From Amoebophrya sp. A120 (Eukaryota; Sar; Dinophyceae; Syndiniales; Amoebophryaceae), in the NCBI GenBank assembly GCA_905178155.1, contig CAJINV010000007.1, forward strand, positions 1,903,151-1,967,150: a stretch of 64,000 bases of DNA, given 5' to 3'. The notes under the pieces are model-generated. The model worked only from the letters and a program-made list of their open reading frames with translations. It had not been told where the DNA came from and searched no databases. Below, piece by piece: positions 41,426 to 51,795 of the stretch. Position numbers and translations under genes: made by a program. The stretch's first letter is position 1. Each line of letters begins with the position of its first letter.

Positions 41426-44095
41426 ATGCTCTCTCTTGTCGTTGGCGCGGTCTCCTTGGTATTCCGCACGTTGTGGTCAAGAAGACCCGTGTCATCTTTC
41501 TTTCATCCGGTCGTTATTTTGCATCATCTTCTTGATGACGATGCAACGCTGGCAACGGCGAAGCGGCTCGATCCCGACCAGAACGAGGCGGATGGAGCAG
41601 CGGCTGCAGCTGCAGGTCGTGGCCATCATGATGAAGCTGTAGATCGGGATAACATAGTCATGGAGAAGCTGCGAAGGAGCGTTGAAGACGATGCAACACC
41701 AACACGACCAGGAAGAAACACAAACAGCAACGTCAACGAGTCCTCGCGATCGAATATCAACTCCAATGCGAAAACAAAAAAGTACCTCATCGTCTTTGTC
41801 GGAGTGGGGTCACAGGCAGACCGAGCACAGATTGTCGCTCGGAATTGGCGGAGGCATTTGCGGCCGCATAATCTTCGCAATTATCGCGAAGGACAGCAAA
41901 ATAGAATAACTGCCGCGCAAAGTAGATCTGCCCACCAGGAGGCGGAGAATTTTTTCCACAACATATGCAGCAAAAAGAAAACCCCACGAGCACGACCATG
42001 ATCGCAATCACACTCTTGCATCAACAAGTTCTGCATCAGTAGAAAGTTGCCGCGCGTCACAAATTTTTTTTCGTGATGTTTCTTGCAGAACGAAAAGGAA
42101 AAGAGAAATCACGTACTAAAAAGCTTGACTGTGATGCGTTTTTGCGCATGGCAGATTTTTTTGTATATTGCAAAAAGACAAATTCCCAAAAATGATCGCG
42201 GTGGTGTTTTTTTCTTGGACACAACAACGTCGAGTTTCATTGCGTCGTCCTGGCCTACACTACAGATCTGCCTCGCTCTTTTCAATACCAGCTAGGGAAA
42301 GACTGCACTCTGGTGATCTTCGAGAACCACAACTACGTCGACCTCCTCAAAGTAATCACGAACGATAACACCCAGCTAAAAAACGCGATCTTGCAGCAGC
42401 AGGCAATGGCAATGCGTATCAAAAAGATGAAGAACTCATTCCCCTGCTCCCCATGATATCGCAGGGACGAATGAAGTCCCCTTTTTTACTGAATGAATAT
42501 GCATATGGCGAGGGGAAGGCGCTTCTACTTTTCCTCGCAATAGAGCGAAGTGCTGGCAGGTCTGGAGTGGGTATTAACGATGGAAGTAGTGCCACTTCCG
42601 CTGAAGCCGGTCACGACAAGGATATTCAGCCCCATCAACCCCACGGGCAGCTCAACGATTACGAGTACATCTACCTGATTCTGGACGACGTGCAGCTTGA
42701 CGAGGCCGAATTTGACGCCAAAAACTTTTTCGAACTCGCGGAACAGGCAAATCTGGACGTCGTCTCTACGGCCATCGGTCAGGGAAACTGGCACCTCGTG
42801 CACAAAAGACAGCTGGAGAATTATATTGAGCCTGGTGGTGCCGCTGCATCTGCTGGCACAGCTGCAGTTTCTGGTCGCCTCGTGCGTTTCGTCGAAATCC
42901 AGGCAGTCGCGTACCGTCCTTGGATATCCAAGTAGAAAAAAAATCTGTGTTGCAGAAGATGCTGCGTAGACAAGGACAAGGACAAACTTCTTTTCTTTGT
43001 CAAGGAGCATTTTCACGAAAGTGTTTCGGCTACATTCTCGCGCTGACTCCTACTCGTCAAAGCTCATATTCTGTATCACGGTCGTGCCCGCCGTCGAAGC
43101 TGGAAAGATACGATCCTGCTGACACAGAAAGGGTCGTCGAGGTCCTGCAGAAGAAACACAAGAATTTTTTTCCTGGATATTGGGCTTGGGCGTGTCAATG
43201 GCATTTGCTGGAACCTTGGATGAACCCTTCCGGGTGGGGGCACGACAGATGGTTCTACGAATTCTGTAAAGGAAAAAAACCACAAGTACCAAGCACGACA
43301 GGACAACTGCAGCAAACTGTTTCGGAAACGAGGAACTTGCAAGCGCATCAAGAGCATCAGCATGATCTTCTCCTAGCAGACGACGACCAACAAACGCGAA
43401 CCAATTCTCGATCCATAGAAGGACCGTTACCTGTGCCTCCCGTGGTGAAAACCACTCCTCGTCCCTCCGTTCAACCACTCCAGCAGTACGAGTACGAAGA
43501 GTTCGTACACTACTGGCAGGAAAATCTAGCGATTTTATCCGCCGGTACTGCCGAAGGTACTACGGTAGGAAAAGAAGCTTCACTCGAGGACGGTGATGGC
43601 AGCAGTTCTTCTGGAAAAAACGCCGCTGAAGTTCTTTTCTTGGAGCAGCTACCACCACATTTGAGGAGCCGGCGGGAGGAGCTATGTGGACGGGATGAAA
43701 AACAAAACGAAAGCGAAATGGAAACCAAAGATAGACAAATGCGCATCGGCATTGTAGACAAGTATCTTGTTCACCACCTCAGTAATATTGGGAACATGAC
43801 CAAGTCGAGTTTGGTATGGAATAGAAGGATGAGACCACAAAGCAGAAATGATCTATTCAAAAGATCGCAAGGTGATGACGTGAGCTACAGCTTGGACTTG
43901 CTTGCTGCTCTTCTCTCCCGAGTCGTGATCTGGGAGCAGGGGAAGCACGACAAACATAGGAAAATTTTGATTCAAAGACAGAGTCCGTGGAGTAAGCTAA
44001 GCCTTCGGACCCAACCATGCCGACACTTCTCTCTTTTGCTATTGCTACTCTCACTCTGCATGGAAGTTTTTTGTTTTGCCATGATTTTGCCATGA
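41426..44095 (+). CDS. DUF707-family protein (putative lumenal glycosyltransferase-like)
   Basis: Join 41426-41965, 42220-42418, 42457-42926, 43178-44095 (2,127 nt, 708 residues). The N-terminus MLSLVVGAVSLVF is a likely signal anchor. Family features: YLIVFVGVGSQ near the start of the domain, YIYLILDDVQLDEAEFDAKN (the acidic DD region), RFVEIQAVAYRPW, NPSGWGHDRWFYEFC (the GWG-D site) and RIGIVDKYLVHHLSNIG, all in the order seen in plant DUF707 proteins. A Gln/Thr/Pro-rich insert separates the last two motifs. The C-terminal hydrophobic stretch (HFSLLLLLLSLCMEVF) could be a second membrane segment. Introns 41966-42219 and 42927-43177 are introners. A 38-nt intron (42419-42456) is proposed because it repairs the frame. 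The biochemical role of DUF707 is not established. Confidence 0.78.
41966..42219 (+). mobile_element. Introner, diverged AAGAAAA family
   Basis: 254 bp. 5' TGCAGCAAAAAGAAAACCCC and 3' GGTGGTGTTTTTTTCTTGGA are imperfect inverted repeats, with GATCG inside each arm. The left flank is TA and the right flank is CA, the only departure from the TA/TA rule. Removal gives AAC ATA CAC AAC and keeps the frame. Confidence 0.8.
42419..42456 (+). other. Possible 38-nt micro-intron
   Basis: Sits between TA dinucleotides, starting TCAAAAAG and ending CCCCATGA. Removing it joins the frame of LVIFENHNYVDLLK to that of GRMKSPFLLNEYAYG. It shares only the outer TCA/TGA with larger introners. A sequencing error or other intron is possible. 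Confidence 0.4.
42927..43177 (+). mobile_element. Introner, AAAAAAATCTGTGTT family
   Basis: 251 bp. Starts TCCAAGTAGAAAAAAAATCT and ends AGAATTTTTTTCCTGGA, flanked by TA. Removal gives TGG ATA TAT TGG (WIYW). The element itself has no stop in the downstream frame. Confidence 0.85.
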
Positions 44096-44788
44096 ACTAG
44101 AGCGCACCTCGCGTTACCACATATACTCAGGACAACTTGCGACTGAATTCATCATTTCTGCTTCTTTCTTCGCCGAACCATATTTGGCAAGCGATTCGGC
44201 GCAACGCAAATCACAGGTGGTGAGGACAGAACTTTTTTTCACGGAGATCTTGAAATGCCCCAGATTGGGAGAAAAGGAATACCAAATGAAAAACTTCGGG
44301 TATTTTTAGAAACAGAAGGAGAGACTGATGGACATTCACATTCCTATGTTGATGCATGAGAAATTGACCTCCACCTGCTACTTGATTCCCAGAAACATAC
44401 ACCACGATGAACATACACACCCTTCGAAACACATGGAATAAATGGATCTTCACGACAAAAACGATATTTTTATCGAAATCTAATCACCTGACCTGCTCCA
44501 TCGCAAAATATGATTCTGGATTCAGATTCTCATCGAATGAATTCTATTGATTTTGATCTTGATTCTCTGAAATCCAATGATATTCTTTCCCGTCATGGAT
44601 TCATTCTTTCATTTTAATTTCTTTGTCTTATGAATCGGTCTGGCTCTGTTCTTTCTGATTGAGATTTTCTTCATCAGGATGATATATGGATGAAAGAATG
44701 TAAGAAAGATAATGTATTTCTATTTGAAGATAGATCATTCGATGGATAAATGAATATGATGTATGTATCCGTCCGGGCCTTGCAGGCG

Positions 44789-45461
44789 GGACCACAACAA
44801 CCAGTGGCAGTGCGGCGCCCATCCGACATACGCACGGTGGCCGCGCGCGTCGAAGGCGAACACCTGCGGCTGGCACCCAAGCGCGACACCGGGACGGGTG
44901 CCCCAGGACGGGGGGCACCCGAACAGGTATAATCGATACTCCGTTGTTGCGTCTGGTGGCTCTTTTGTTTCTCATGCACCCCAATGCACCCCGTCGTGTG
45001 TCGTCGCTCCCCCACCGAACACACAGGTCTGGGTCCGGCGCCTCTGCAACCCGCGGCTGCAGCAACCAGACCTGCCAGGAGGACAAGGACCAGACCCACA
45101 ATACCACGACGCCCACTGCCTGCAGGACAACGCCGCCACCCACCACTGGCCCAAGCCCTGGAATAACCGACTGCACGCGGTTGCGGGGCAAAGCGGTTCA
45201 CACCTATGCGAGACATGGCAGGGGGTTCCCCGGTCCGGGTCCGGGGGCCCCCGGAACAGGTATAGTTCTACTCTTTATCCCTGTGGTCCTGCATGGCATG
45301 GAATGCAACAATATCACGCTGGTCCCGGTGCTCGTCCCCCACACAATCCCCAGGTCAACGACAACCGACACTACGCGGCCAGCAGGCGGACCGGGTGGAC
45401 AGGTGGCCTCGGGACGACCGGGGTGACAACAACGCGTAACTGGACACGACAGGACGACTAG
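44789..45461 (+). other. GC-rich island with possible duplicated exons
   Basis: Two GC-rich blocks each end in a G-G-x-x-C-C-rich stretch followed by AACAG|GTATA, a plausible donor. A plausible acceptor (CACACAG) lies at about 45,029. Translations of the two blocks share a loose pattern of Cys, Trp and a terminal GGxPNR/GGPRNR. The frame is ambiguous; it could be a gene fragment or part of a mobile element. Confidence 0.3.
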
Positions 45462-45862
45462 ACGGAACGGAGAAAGACGAAGAAAGAAATCTTGAAAAAG
45501 CATGCGAAGGGCAGAAATAGATAAGAAAAAATTAAGTATTAAGGTCCAGCCTTTTGCTGGTCCTGGCTGAAACAACTCCCGAGAACCAGAAAAAATTTTT
45601 TTTGAAGAAGAGGAAAATATAAATCTTGAAATCTAGATTTTATATTTCGACCATCTTGGATCTTGATGCTGAGTAGAAGAGAATTTTGTTTGGGTCGACC
45701 TTTTCATTCAGGACAGACATTTATTTGGATCGAGAAACAACGAGTTTGAGTTTTAATTGTTTTGTAGGTAGATTCAGGCTGTAGTTCAAATTAGGATTAT
45801 AATTATGACAGGAGTTATTCGAAGATCAAGAGAAAGATTGGAGATGTGGAACAAGAGGATTT

Positions 45863-46382
45863 TTTAGGGCCTTGAACCTTTGACGCCATGCCCTGGCACG
45901 AACAGAAAGAAAGAAAGAAAGAAAGAATATGATGTAGATTTGATAAATAATCGATCTTGATTGATTCCCAATATGATAAATTTGGAAAAAAAATTTAATG
46001 AGGTTGATATAGATTTTCGAAGATTTTTTTAGAAATTTTGAAAACTAGATTTCTAGGTGAAGAGATGAACCAGTGTATTTTTCAGACGAACAAACTCGAA
46101 ATTGATAATTGCAAACTTTACAGGAGAACACAAAGAAACAGAACTTTATAGGGGAAAGCTTTTTTTTTTAAAGGAGAGTGCTTTTTTCGAACTTGTTGTT
46201 GTATTCGAGCCAAAATTTTATCTTCAATTTCCTGGATCTTAGAATTCACAAGTTGCTCAGGTTCAACTGCGGTTTTATTGCGAGATCAAATCGAGAAAGA
46301 AGAAAATGGGACTCAAACGGAATTTTTAGGACCTTGAACATTTAAAGCCATACCCGGGCATGGAAAGAAAGAAAGAAAGAAA
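45863..46382 (+). repeat. Duplicated segment ending in (GAAA)n
   Basis: A segment at about 45,863-45,926 (TTTTTTAGGGCCTTGAACCT ... (GAAA)n) recurs in diverged form at about 46,318-46,382 (TTTTTAGGACCTTGAACATT ... (GAAA)n). The microsatellite tail at the same relative end suggests a retroposed element. Confidence 0.6.
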
Positions 46383-46552
46383 GATTTTCGAAAAATCAAA
46401 ATCTCGAATCATATTAATATAGATTTTGCAAATTTTTCGAAAATCCTCAATGAAATTATGTCGATAAAAATAAAAATTCCAACATGAGAAAATTTCAAAA
46501 TCTCGGAGAATATGTTAACAAATTCTGTTGAATTGAGATTGTGCCATTTCTT

Positions 46553-46740
46553 ATATAATCCCCCGATCGGATGGATTTGTGTTTGTGCCATTTCTCGTCC
46601 GATCCATCGATCGGATGGATGATTGATGAAATGAAGACAGGATCCTGACCATGAGACCGACGAAAAACAAGATCCATCCAATTATCCAAGATCCTGGTTC
46701 CATTTCATTAATCACCCATCCGATCGGATGAGGGAATGAG
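46553..46740. repeat. GATCGGATGG repeat cluster
   Basis: TGTGCCATTTCT followed by GATCGGATGGAT occurs twice in tandem (about 46,540-46,620). A further CCGATCGGATGAG occurs at about 46,720. Several copies sit in locally palindromic context (ATCCATCGATCGGATGGAT). Confidence 0.6.
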
Positions 46741-47541
46741 AAACAAATGCGATGAACACAACTCATCAGAATTTGATACCCCACTCTGAGAATTAATTTT
46801 GAAAATTTTTCATAATGCATGTATTTCTTTTATTCATTTATTTATGGAATATCATTTATCAAATAGACCCCTAAAAATAACGATAGGAAAATAAATTCTT
46901 ATCTTGATTCAGCTTATCGAAAAAATAAAAAATTGGACAATTCTTCTCTTGATTATCGATCGAAAAAAATTATGGAAATTGAGTTTCTTGATTGTCGAAA
47001 TTCCAAGATTGAGATTCTCCTATCATTGAATTTCTCTGTTATGGAAAAGCCAAGGTATTTATTTCTGGCAAAATCTAAAAGAAAAATGAATATCCTATCA
47101 TCCAGATATCCGATATTCTTTGATTAGGATTCTTTGACTTCTTGAATGACATGATAAAAGAAGAAAAAATATTCTTGATTTGTTTCGTAGCAGATCATGA
47201 TGAAATCAAAATAGAGTCGATGCCTATGTTTGAATCATGAAAGTTTGTTTGATAGTGGTGAAAATCTTCATGAAAATAGTAAAAAATTGAGAATCCAAAA
47301 CGATAAAATCATTTCCAAAAAGTGATTTCTTTTTGTTCCGATGTGTGTAACCCAGAGAATTCATATGTATGTGCATGTGGATCTTCAATTTCTTCATTAG
47401 TTAGAAAGAAGCGCTTTGCTTTTTCTTTTTATTTGCATTGGAGCATCCGTATAGAAAGTAAGAGTAGAGCTCAACAGCCACTTTTTCTTTGCATTTGGTG
47501 TAGTAGTGTTCTATCTCCATGCTATTATCCATTCGCGACAA

Positions 47542-48855
47542 TCAGCATACTTGGTCTGGGTCTGCCGGGTCAGTCTCAATTCGGTCCTTTCCACAGCATT
47601 TGAATAATCTCGAAACTACTTCTCTCAGTTTATTCTTCATCTTCTGTTCGTCGCTTCTTGGAATTTCTGGAATCAGAGTGATCGCAACATAGGGAATTTC
47701 GTTTGGAAAAAACTCGTGGTATTGGGCCTCGTTTCCATGCAACATCCTTGCTGGTTTAGTGATTATCTGCACCGAGGAGGACATCACGTCATTGCGCATG
47801 GCTGGCGTGTGGGTACTTGGTCTCGGACTTTTTGATGATGCATCATTTCCAAGTGCCTTCCCTCCATCACCAACGTTCGTGCGGTCGCCTGTTTGTAATT
47901 CCTTGCCAATATCTCTACCTTTTTTCTTTTTTCGGTCGCGCTCATACCTCCGGGCGGCGATCGCGTCTTCGGCTTGCACTTCTACGCTGTGTTCTTCCGG
48001 CTTGTTGTCATGCAACTTCAGCGCGGCTTGCACTTCTTTGTCGACGACAAGCTGCAGCGGTGGCGGAATATTCAAATCCAGAAACGTGTCCTGCTCGTGC
48101 TCGCGGTCTTCTTCTGGCGACGGAAGATAATCGAGGTCAATATTTTTGCCGCAGTCTTCATTTTCTTCAATCGGGTCGTAGGTTTCTGTTGCTCCACCAA
48201 TTTCATTTTCTGTACTAGAAACTCTAGCACGCCCCTTTTGATCTCCAAACACCAGTCCGCTTTTCAGTCCCCGCTCCGCGTAGCAATGCATAAGAGCGAC
48301 CAACCCCAGGTCGTAGTTGTAGACTTCCGCAAGGCCCGCCGTGCGGAGTAAGTGCTCCCGGTGTTTCGCGACATACTCGCCGCTGCGCTTACCTATCAGC
48401 GAATAGCAGACCACCTCGATGCTGATTCTCGTGTCAGGGGCGGCGTTTTTGCGCTCCCGCGTCCACAGCTCGAAATCCTGGAGCGACATACTGTCTCTCA
48501 AGTAAGACACGGCCCTTTCCTCCCCAGTTCGGCAGTCCACCAGAATCAGTTTTTGCCTCCGCGTGTTCGTCTGAATCTTGTCCAACAACCCCTCCGTGCT
48601 GATGTTCGGCGCTTCCCGGATACTCGGGCGAATGGTGCGGTAGAAAAACTTCGTGGCCGCCTCCAGCCGCTCGGTGTTGGTTGAATCCGCGGTGAGGGTC
48701 GGAACAGAGGAGGAGGAGGTGGAACTTGTCGAGCCTTTGCGCTTTGTAGTACTGGCGACGCCGCCGGGGACATTAGGAGGTGTTTTTGTTGGAATGGTAT
48801 GGGTTTTCTCGGGTGAGACTTTTTGTTTTTCACCTCCTTGTGCAGCGAGTGCCAT
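47542..48855 (-). CDS. Rhodanese-like domain protein
   Basis: 437 residues from the ATG at 48,855 (MALAAQGGEKQ); the longer frame begins at a GTG. The rhodanese fold lies at about residues 65-200: LILVDCRTGEERAVSYLRDS (CDC25-homology A-like), then IEVVCYSLIGKRSGEYV (active-site loop) and VYNYDLGLVALMH. Aligned to the usual YCTVGYRSG, the catalytic Cys position is occupied by Ser, with a Cys two residues earlier, so sulfurtransferase activity is doubtful. A long acidic then basic disordered region follows, and the C-terminus (LFKCCGKDRIE) carries a Cys pair. It is the first gene of the minus-strand array and is intronless. Confidence 0.75.
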   Translation of the reverse strand: MALAAQGGEKQKVSPEKTHTIPTKTPPNVPGGVASTTKRKGSTSSTSSSSVPTLTADSTNTERLEAATKFFYRTIRPSIREAPNISTEGLLDKIQTNTRRQKLILVDCRTGEERAVSYLRDSMSLQDFELWTRERKNAAPDTRISIEVVCYSLIGKRSGEYVAKHREHLLRTAGLAEVYNYDLGLVALMHCYAERGLKSGLVFGDQKGRARVSSTENEIGGATETYDPIEENEDCGKNIDLDYLPSPEEDREHEQDTFLDLNIPPPLQLVVDKEVQAALKLHDNKPEEHSVEVQAEDAIAARRYERDRKKKKGRDIGKELQTGDRTNVGDGGKALGNDASSKSPRPSTHTPAMRNDVMSSSVQIITKPARMLHGNEAQYHEFFPNEIPYVAITLIPEIPRSDEQKMKNKLREVVSRLFKCCGKDRIETDPADPDQVC

Positions 48856-50036
48856 TGTGACCACATGCCAATTACCGTGACGATGGCAAAGATTACGATG
48901 TGACTTGGGTAAAATGGGCAGTGAATTCAGGTAGGAACATTATGCATCCGCTCCAAGCACGACGAGGCATGGCTTTAGATGAGCAGCAACAGACCGAATG
49001 CAAGTTGTTTCAACAACTGTTCAAAAAGATACCGGGGGCATCATCTTTTCCAAAGGTGTAGAGATAAGCTGCGTCGTGTCATTCGAGCCGCGCCGTGACT
49101 GTTTTGACAGTAGTGTCAAAGTCAATTTAGTTTAGGAAAAAAAGCCCTCAGGCCGGTCTTCGTCTTCAAGAAGAATCTTCTTGAAGAGTAAGACCGGAGC
49201 GAAATAAATAGGAATACTTGTTGCAGATCGGAAAAATAAAATTGAAATCATTGAAAGACAAATTCATCGGAGTAGAAGGTTTTGGTCTTCGAATGATAAC
49301 TCGATAGAATTTCTCACCGAGGGAAAATCGACTGGATGGGTCTAGCAACGAACCGAGCAGAGGGAAGTAACAGATCAAATAATTTACCGACTCAGTGCTT
49401 CATACCTGATGCGTATCGTACTAAAAGCGCCTGACAACCGATATGATGTGCCTCCGTCGTTCATTGGAAGTTGAGAGGACAAAAAAGCATGCGCGGAACA
49501 GGTGACCCAGCTGCATCAGCAGCTGTGTACTTTCTCTATTTTCCACCCTGGTTTTGAAATCGTATGCTCTTGCTTATCAAGCTGCAAAGCTGTGGCCGTG
49601 CGTGCAGTGCAGTGGCAGTGTTTACCATGACTTTCGTAAATCATAATCATTCAGGTAGAAGAGCACTGCGGCAGGTGCACTTATCACGACGAAACTAACT
49701 TCACTAGAGTGGCAATGCGATGCTGAGTGAAAGATGCAGCTGCTTCTTGTAGAACAAGAATCTGGTGGCAGTATAGACCCTGCGACAAGTCTTTTGGTAC
49801 AAAGAAACACGAATGTCAAAACAACCAACGTTGTTTGTTGTGAACCACGTGAATTGTCATTTTGTTTTTTGTACATCAAGTAGTGACAGTGAAAGAGAAA
49901 GTGAGGTGAAACCATAACATTGACACTCAAAACCAATTGCTATTATTTGCAGTGCATCGAATTATTGTACAAAAGGAAGAACGTCAGGAATGTGTGTGGG
50001 AACTAACAAGAATAAAATCAACAAATTCTGAACATA
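48856..50036. other. Intergenic region with a hairpin
   Basis: No gene seen. An inverted repeat at about 49,155-49,196 (arms CCGGTCTT..TCTTCAAGAA and TTCTTGAAGA..AAGACCGG) could form a strong hairpin with a short loop. Confidence 0.5.
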
Positions 50037-50909
50037 TTACTCAACATCTTTGTATACCGCACCTCCAGGGGGAGACGATCCCGACCCGCTTTTGGAGTGT
50101 GATGTTGAGAACAAATCCGCGCGCTCGAAGAGATTCTCTCCACACGCGACGGTCGCCGACCACGCGTAGTTTGCCAAAGACCGGGATCTCTTCGGCGCCT
50201 TGGCTCGGTGCTTACGCGCCGTGCAGCCGACGATGAGGGCGGTTCGTTTTCGCAGTTCGTCTTCGTTGTACTGGTGCAAGCCCCTTTCGTAGCCATTTTC
50301 GTCGAAACAGAAGGCCTTGCAGCAGCTCCACTGAAACCCCGGCTGCAGATCGCCGTCCCAGTCCCATTGCTGGATGCGCCCCGGGTGGTACAAGCAGCCC
50401 TTCCCCGCCCGATCGAGCAGCGATTTCTTTTCGCCCAACCCCACCGCCTGGTCGCACTCGCGGAACTTGTCGCCGCAGAGCAGGCAGGTTTTGGTTTCCC
50501 GGAGGTGTTTCGCGCCCGCGTGCCAGTCCTTGCTGACCAGCGCGATCGTGTCGGCCAGCGGAGCTGCGAAATCTGCTATCTCCCGACAGAGCTCAAGCGG
50601 GAGATAAGGCGAACCACTACACGACGAGTCCGCGGACGATGATTGTTCCGAGTTACTGACGGTCCTCATGTGAACATCTTGATCATGATCATCCTCGCTG
50701 CCGCCGTCGTTATCGTCAAGATTCTGTGTCTGCCTGGTACAACAACCGCCCACTTCTGGTAGGAGTTGCGGTGCAAGAACAGGAGCTCTCGGTTCCCCTG
50801 AGGGCTGTGGTGCACTCGGTGCGTGTGCTGCAGGGGACATCGCAGTAGAGGCGGGGTCAAGCGGCCCGACCCCAACAACGGCGCTGTTCCCACTAGACGA
50901 GGACCACAT
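50037..50909 (-). CDS. CHORD-like zinc-binding protein with F-box-like segment
   Basis: 290 residues from the ATG at 50,909 (MWSSSSGNSAVV); the frame is open a little further up without ATG, so an upstream exon is possible. After a Ser/Pro/Asp-rich N-terminus, SPYLPLELCREIADFAAPLA to KDW resembles an F-box helix cluster. Then comes a Cys/His set in the spacing of a CHORD domain: CLLCGDKF, GCLYHPGRI, FQWSCCKAF, GCTARKH. CHORD domains bind zinc and, in RAR1/CHORDC1, mediate HSP90 and SGT1 contacts. A single divergent CHORD fused to an F-box-like part would be unusual. The C-terminus is Ser/Gly-rich. Confidence 0.65.
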   Translation of the reverse strand: MWSSSSGNSAVVGVGPLDPASTAMSPAAHAPSAPQPSGEPRAPVLAPQLLPEVGGCCTRQTQNLDDNDGGSEDDHDQDVHMRTVSNSEQSSSADSSCSGSPYLPLELCREIADFAAPLADTIALVSKDWHAGAKHLRETKTCLLCGDKFRECDQAVGLGEKKSLLDRAGKGCLYHPGRIQQWDWDGDLQPGFQWSCCKAFCFDENGYERGLHQYNEDELRKRTALIVGCTARKHRAKAPKRSRSLANYAWSATVACGENLFERADLFSTSHSKSGSGSSPPGGAVYKDVE

Positions 50910-51795
50910 AGTGCTGGCTTTCCTTTTCAAAACGTTGCTAGAGGCAAAATGGTCGTAAGGCACAAGACCATCTGCACGACCGACATCATCAAGGAGTGTT
51001 CCAGTTCTTTAGGCTGCTTCTACCAAGGAGATACTTAGAAGTCGTTCCCGCCTCCCTCGCCCCTTGCGCGTCGTGGTAATGAATTGCTGTCGACAAGACG
51101 ACTTGCAATAGCGATAGTCGGACAGATGCTTTGCTGAAGCTTGTGCGACACGAAAAAAAATATTTTTGCACTTTGTGTGCTATATTATCTATCTTCGTCA
51201 GGAAAAGTAACTGGTGCTAACACCTGGGGTAAGAAGTCTTCAATGAAAATCATGGAATTCATTTCACGACCACGCTAAAATTTGTTACGACGGATCGCGA
51301 CGATAAAATTTGTATACGACATAGTTCGATCCAAGTGGCGCTTCACGAAGCACTAATGGCACGAAAATGGAGAGATCAGCAATTGAATTCCTACGACGAT
51401 CAGCATAGCTACGAAAGAGCGAACCCTTGAGCGAAGGACCAAGATTGCACGAAATATTCATATATCAAACCGAGGCTGTTACTGAGGAGGCGGCGTGTGT
51501 TACTGTTGATACATCAGCACTGTGATTATGTTGATATAACAGAAACGAATATCGTCAGGCTACCAACCGACAATAGATGGCGCGGACACGAGGAACAGAG
51601 GGCGATACTTTGTTTCGTAATTGCCAACATCGGTATCACTGTGCTTTGTCAATAGACTTGCGAATCGATCCCGATTCGCTTTGAATCTCGCTGAAGGTGG
51701 GAATCGGACTCAATTGTACTCTTTGGTCGTTTGCTGGTGTTGCAAGAACTGGTATCACGCCGACAATTCTCAGAAATCATGCGAGGATGAGCGGC
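50910..51795. other. Intergenic region
   Basis: Between two minus-strand genes. No recognised feature; the + strand open frame at 51,621-52,331 is antisense to the neighbouring gene. Confidence 0.5.

Larger units (their letters stand above)
44096..47541. other. AT-rich convergent strand-switch region
   Basis: All genes to the left are on +, all to the right on -. The region is AT-rich with stops in all frames, apart from a GC-rich island (about 44,760-45,470). It contains (GAAA)n arrays, a duplicated ~64-bp segment and GATCGGATGG repeats. No gene was assigned. Confidence 0.7.
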
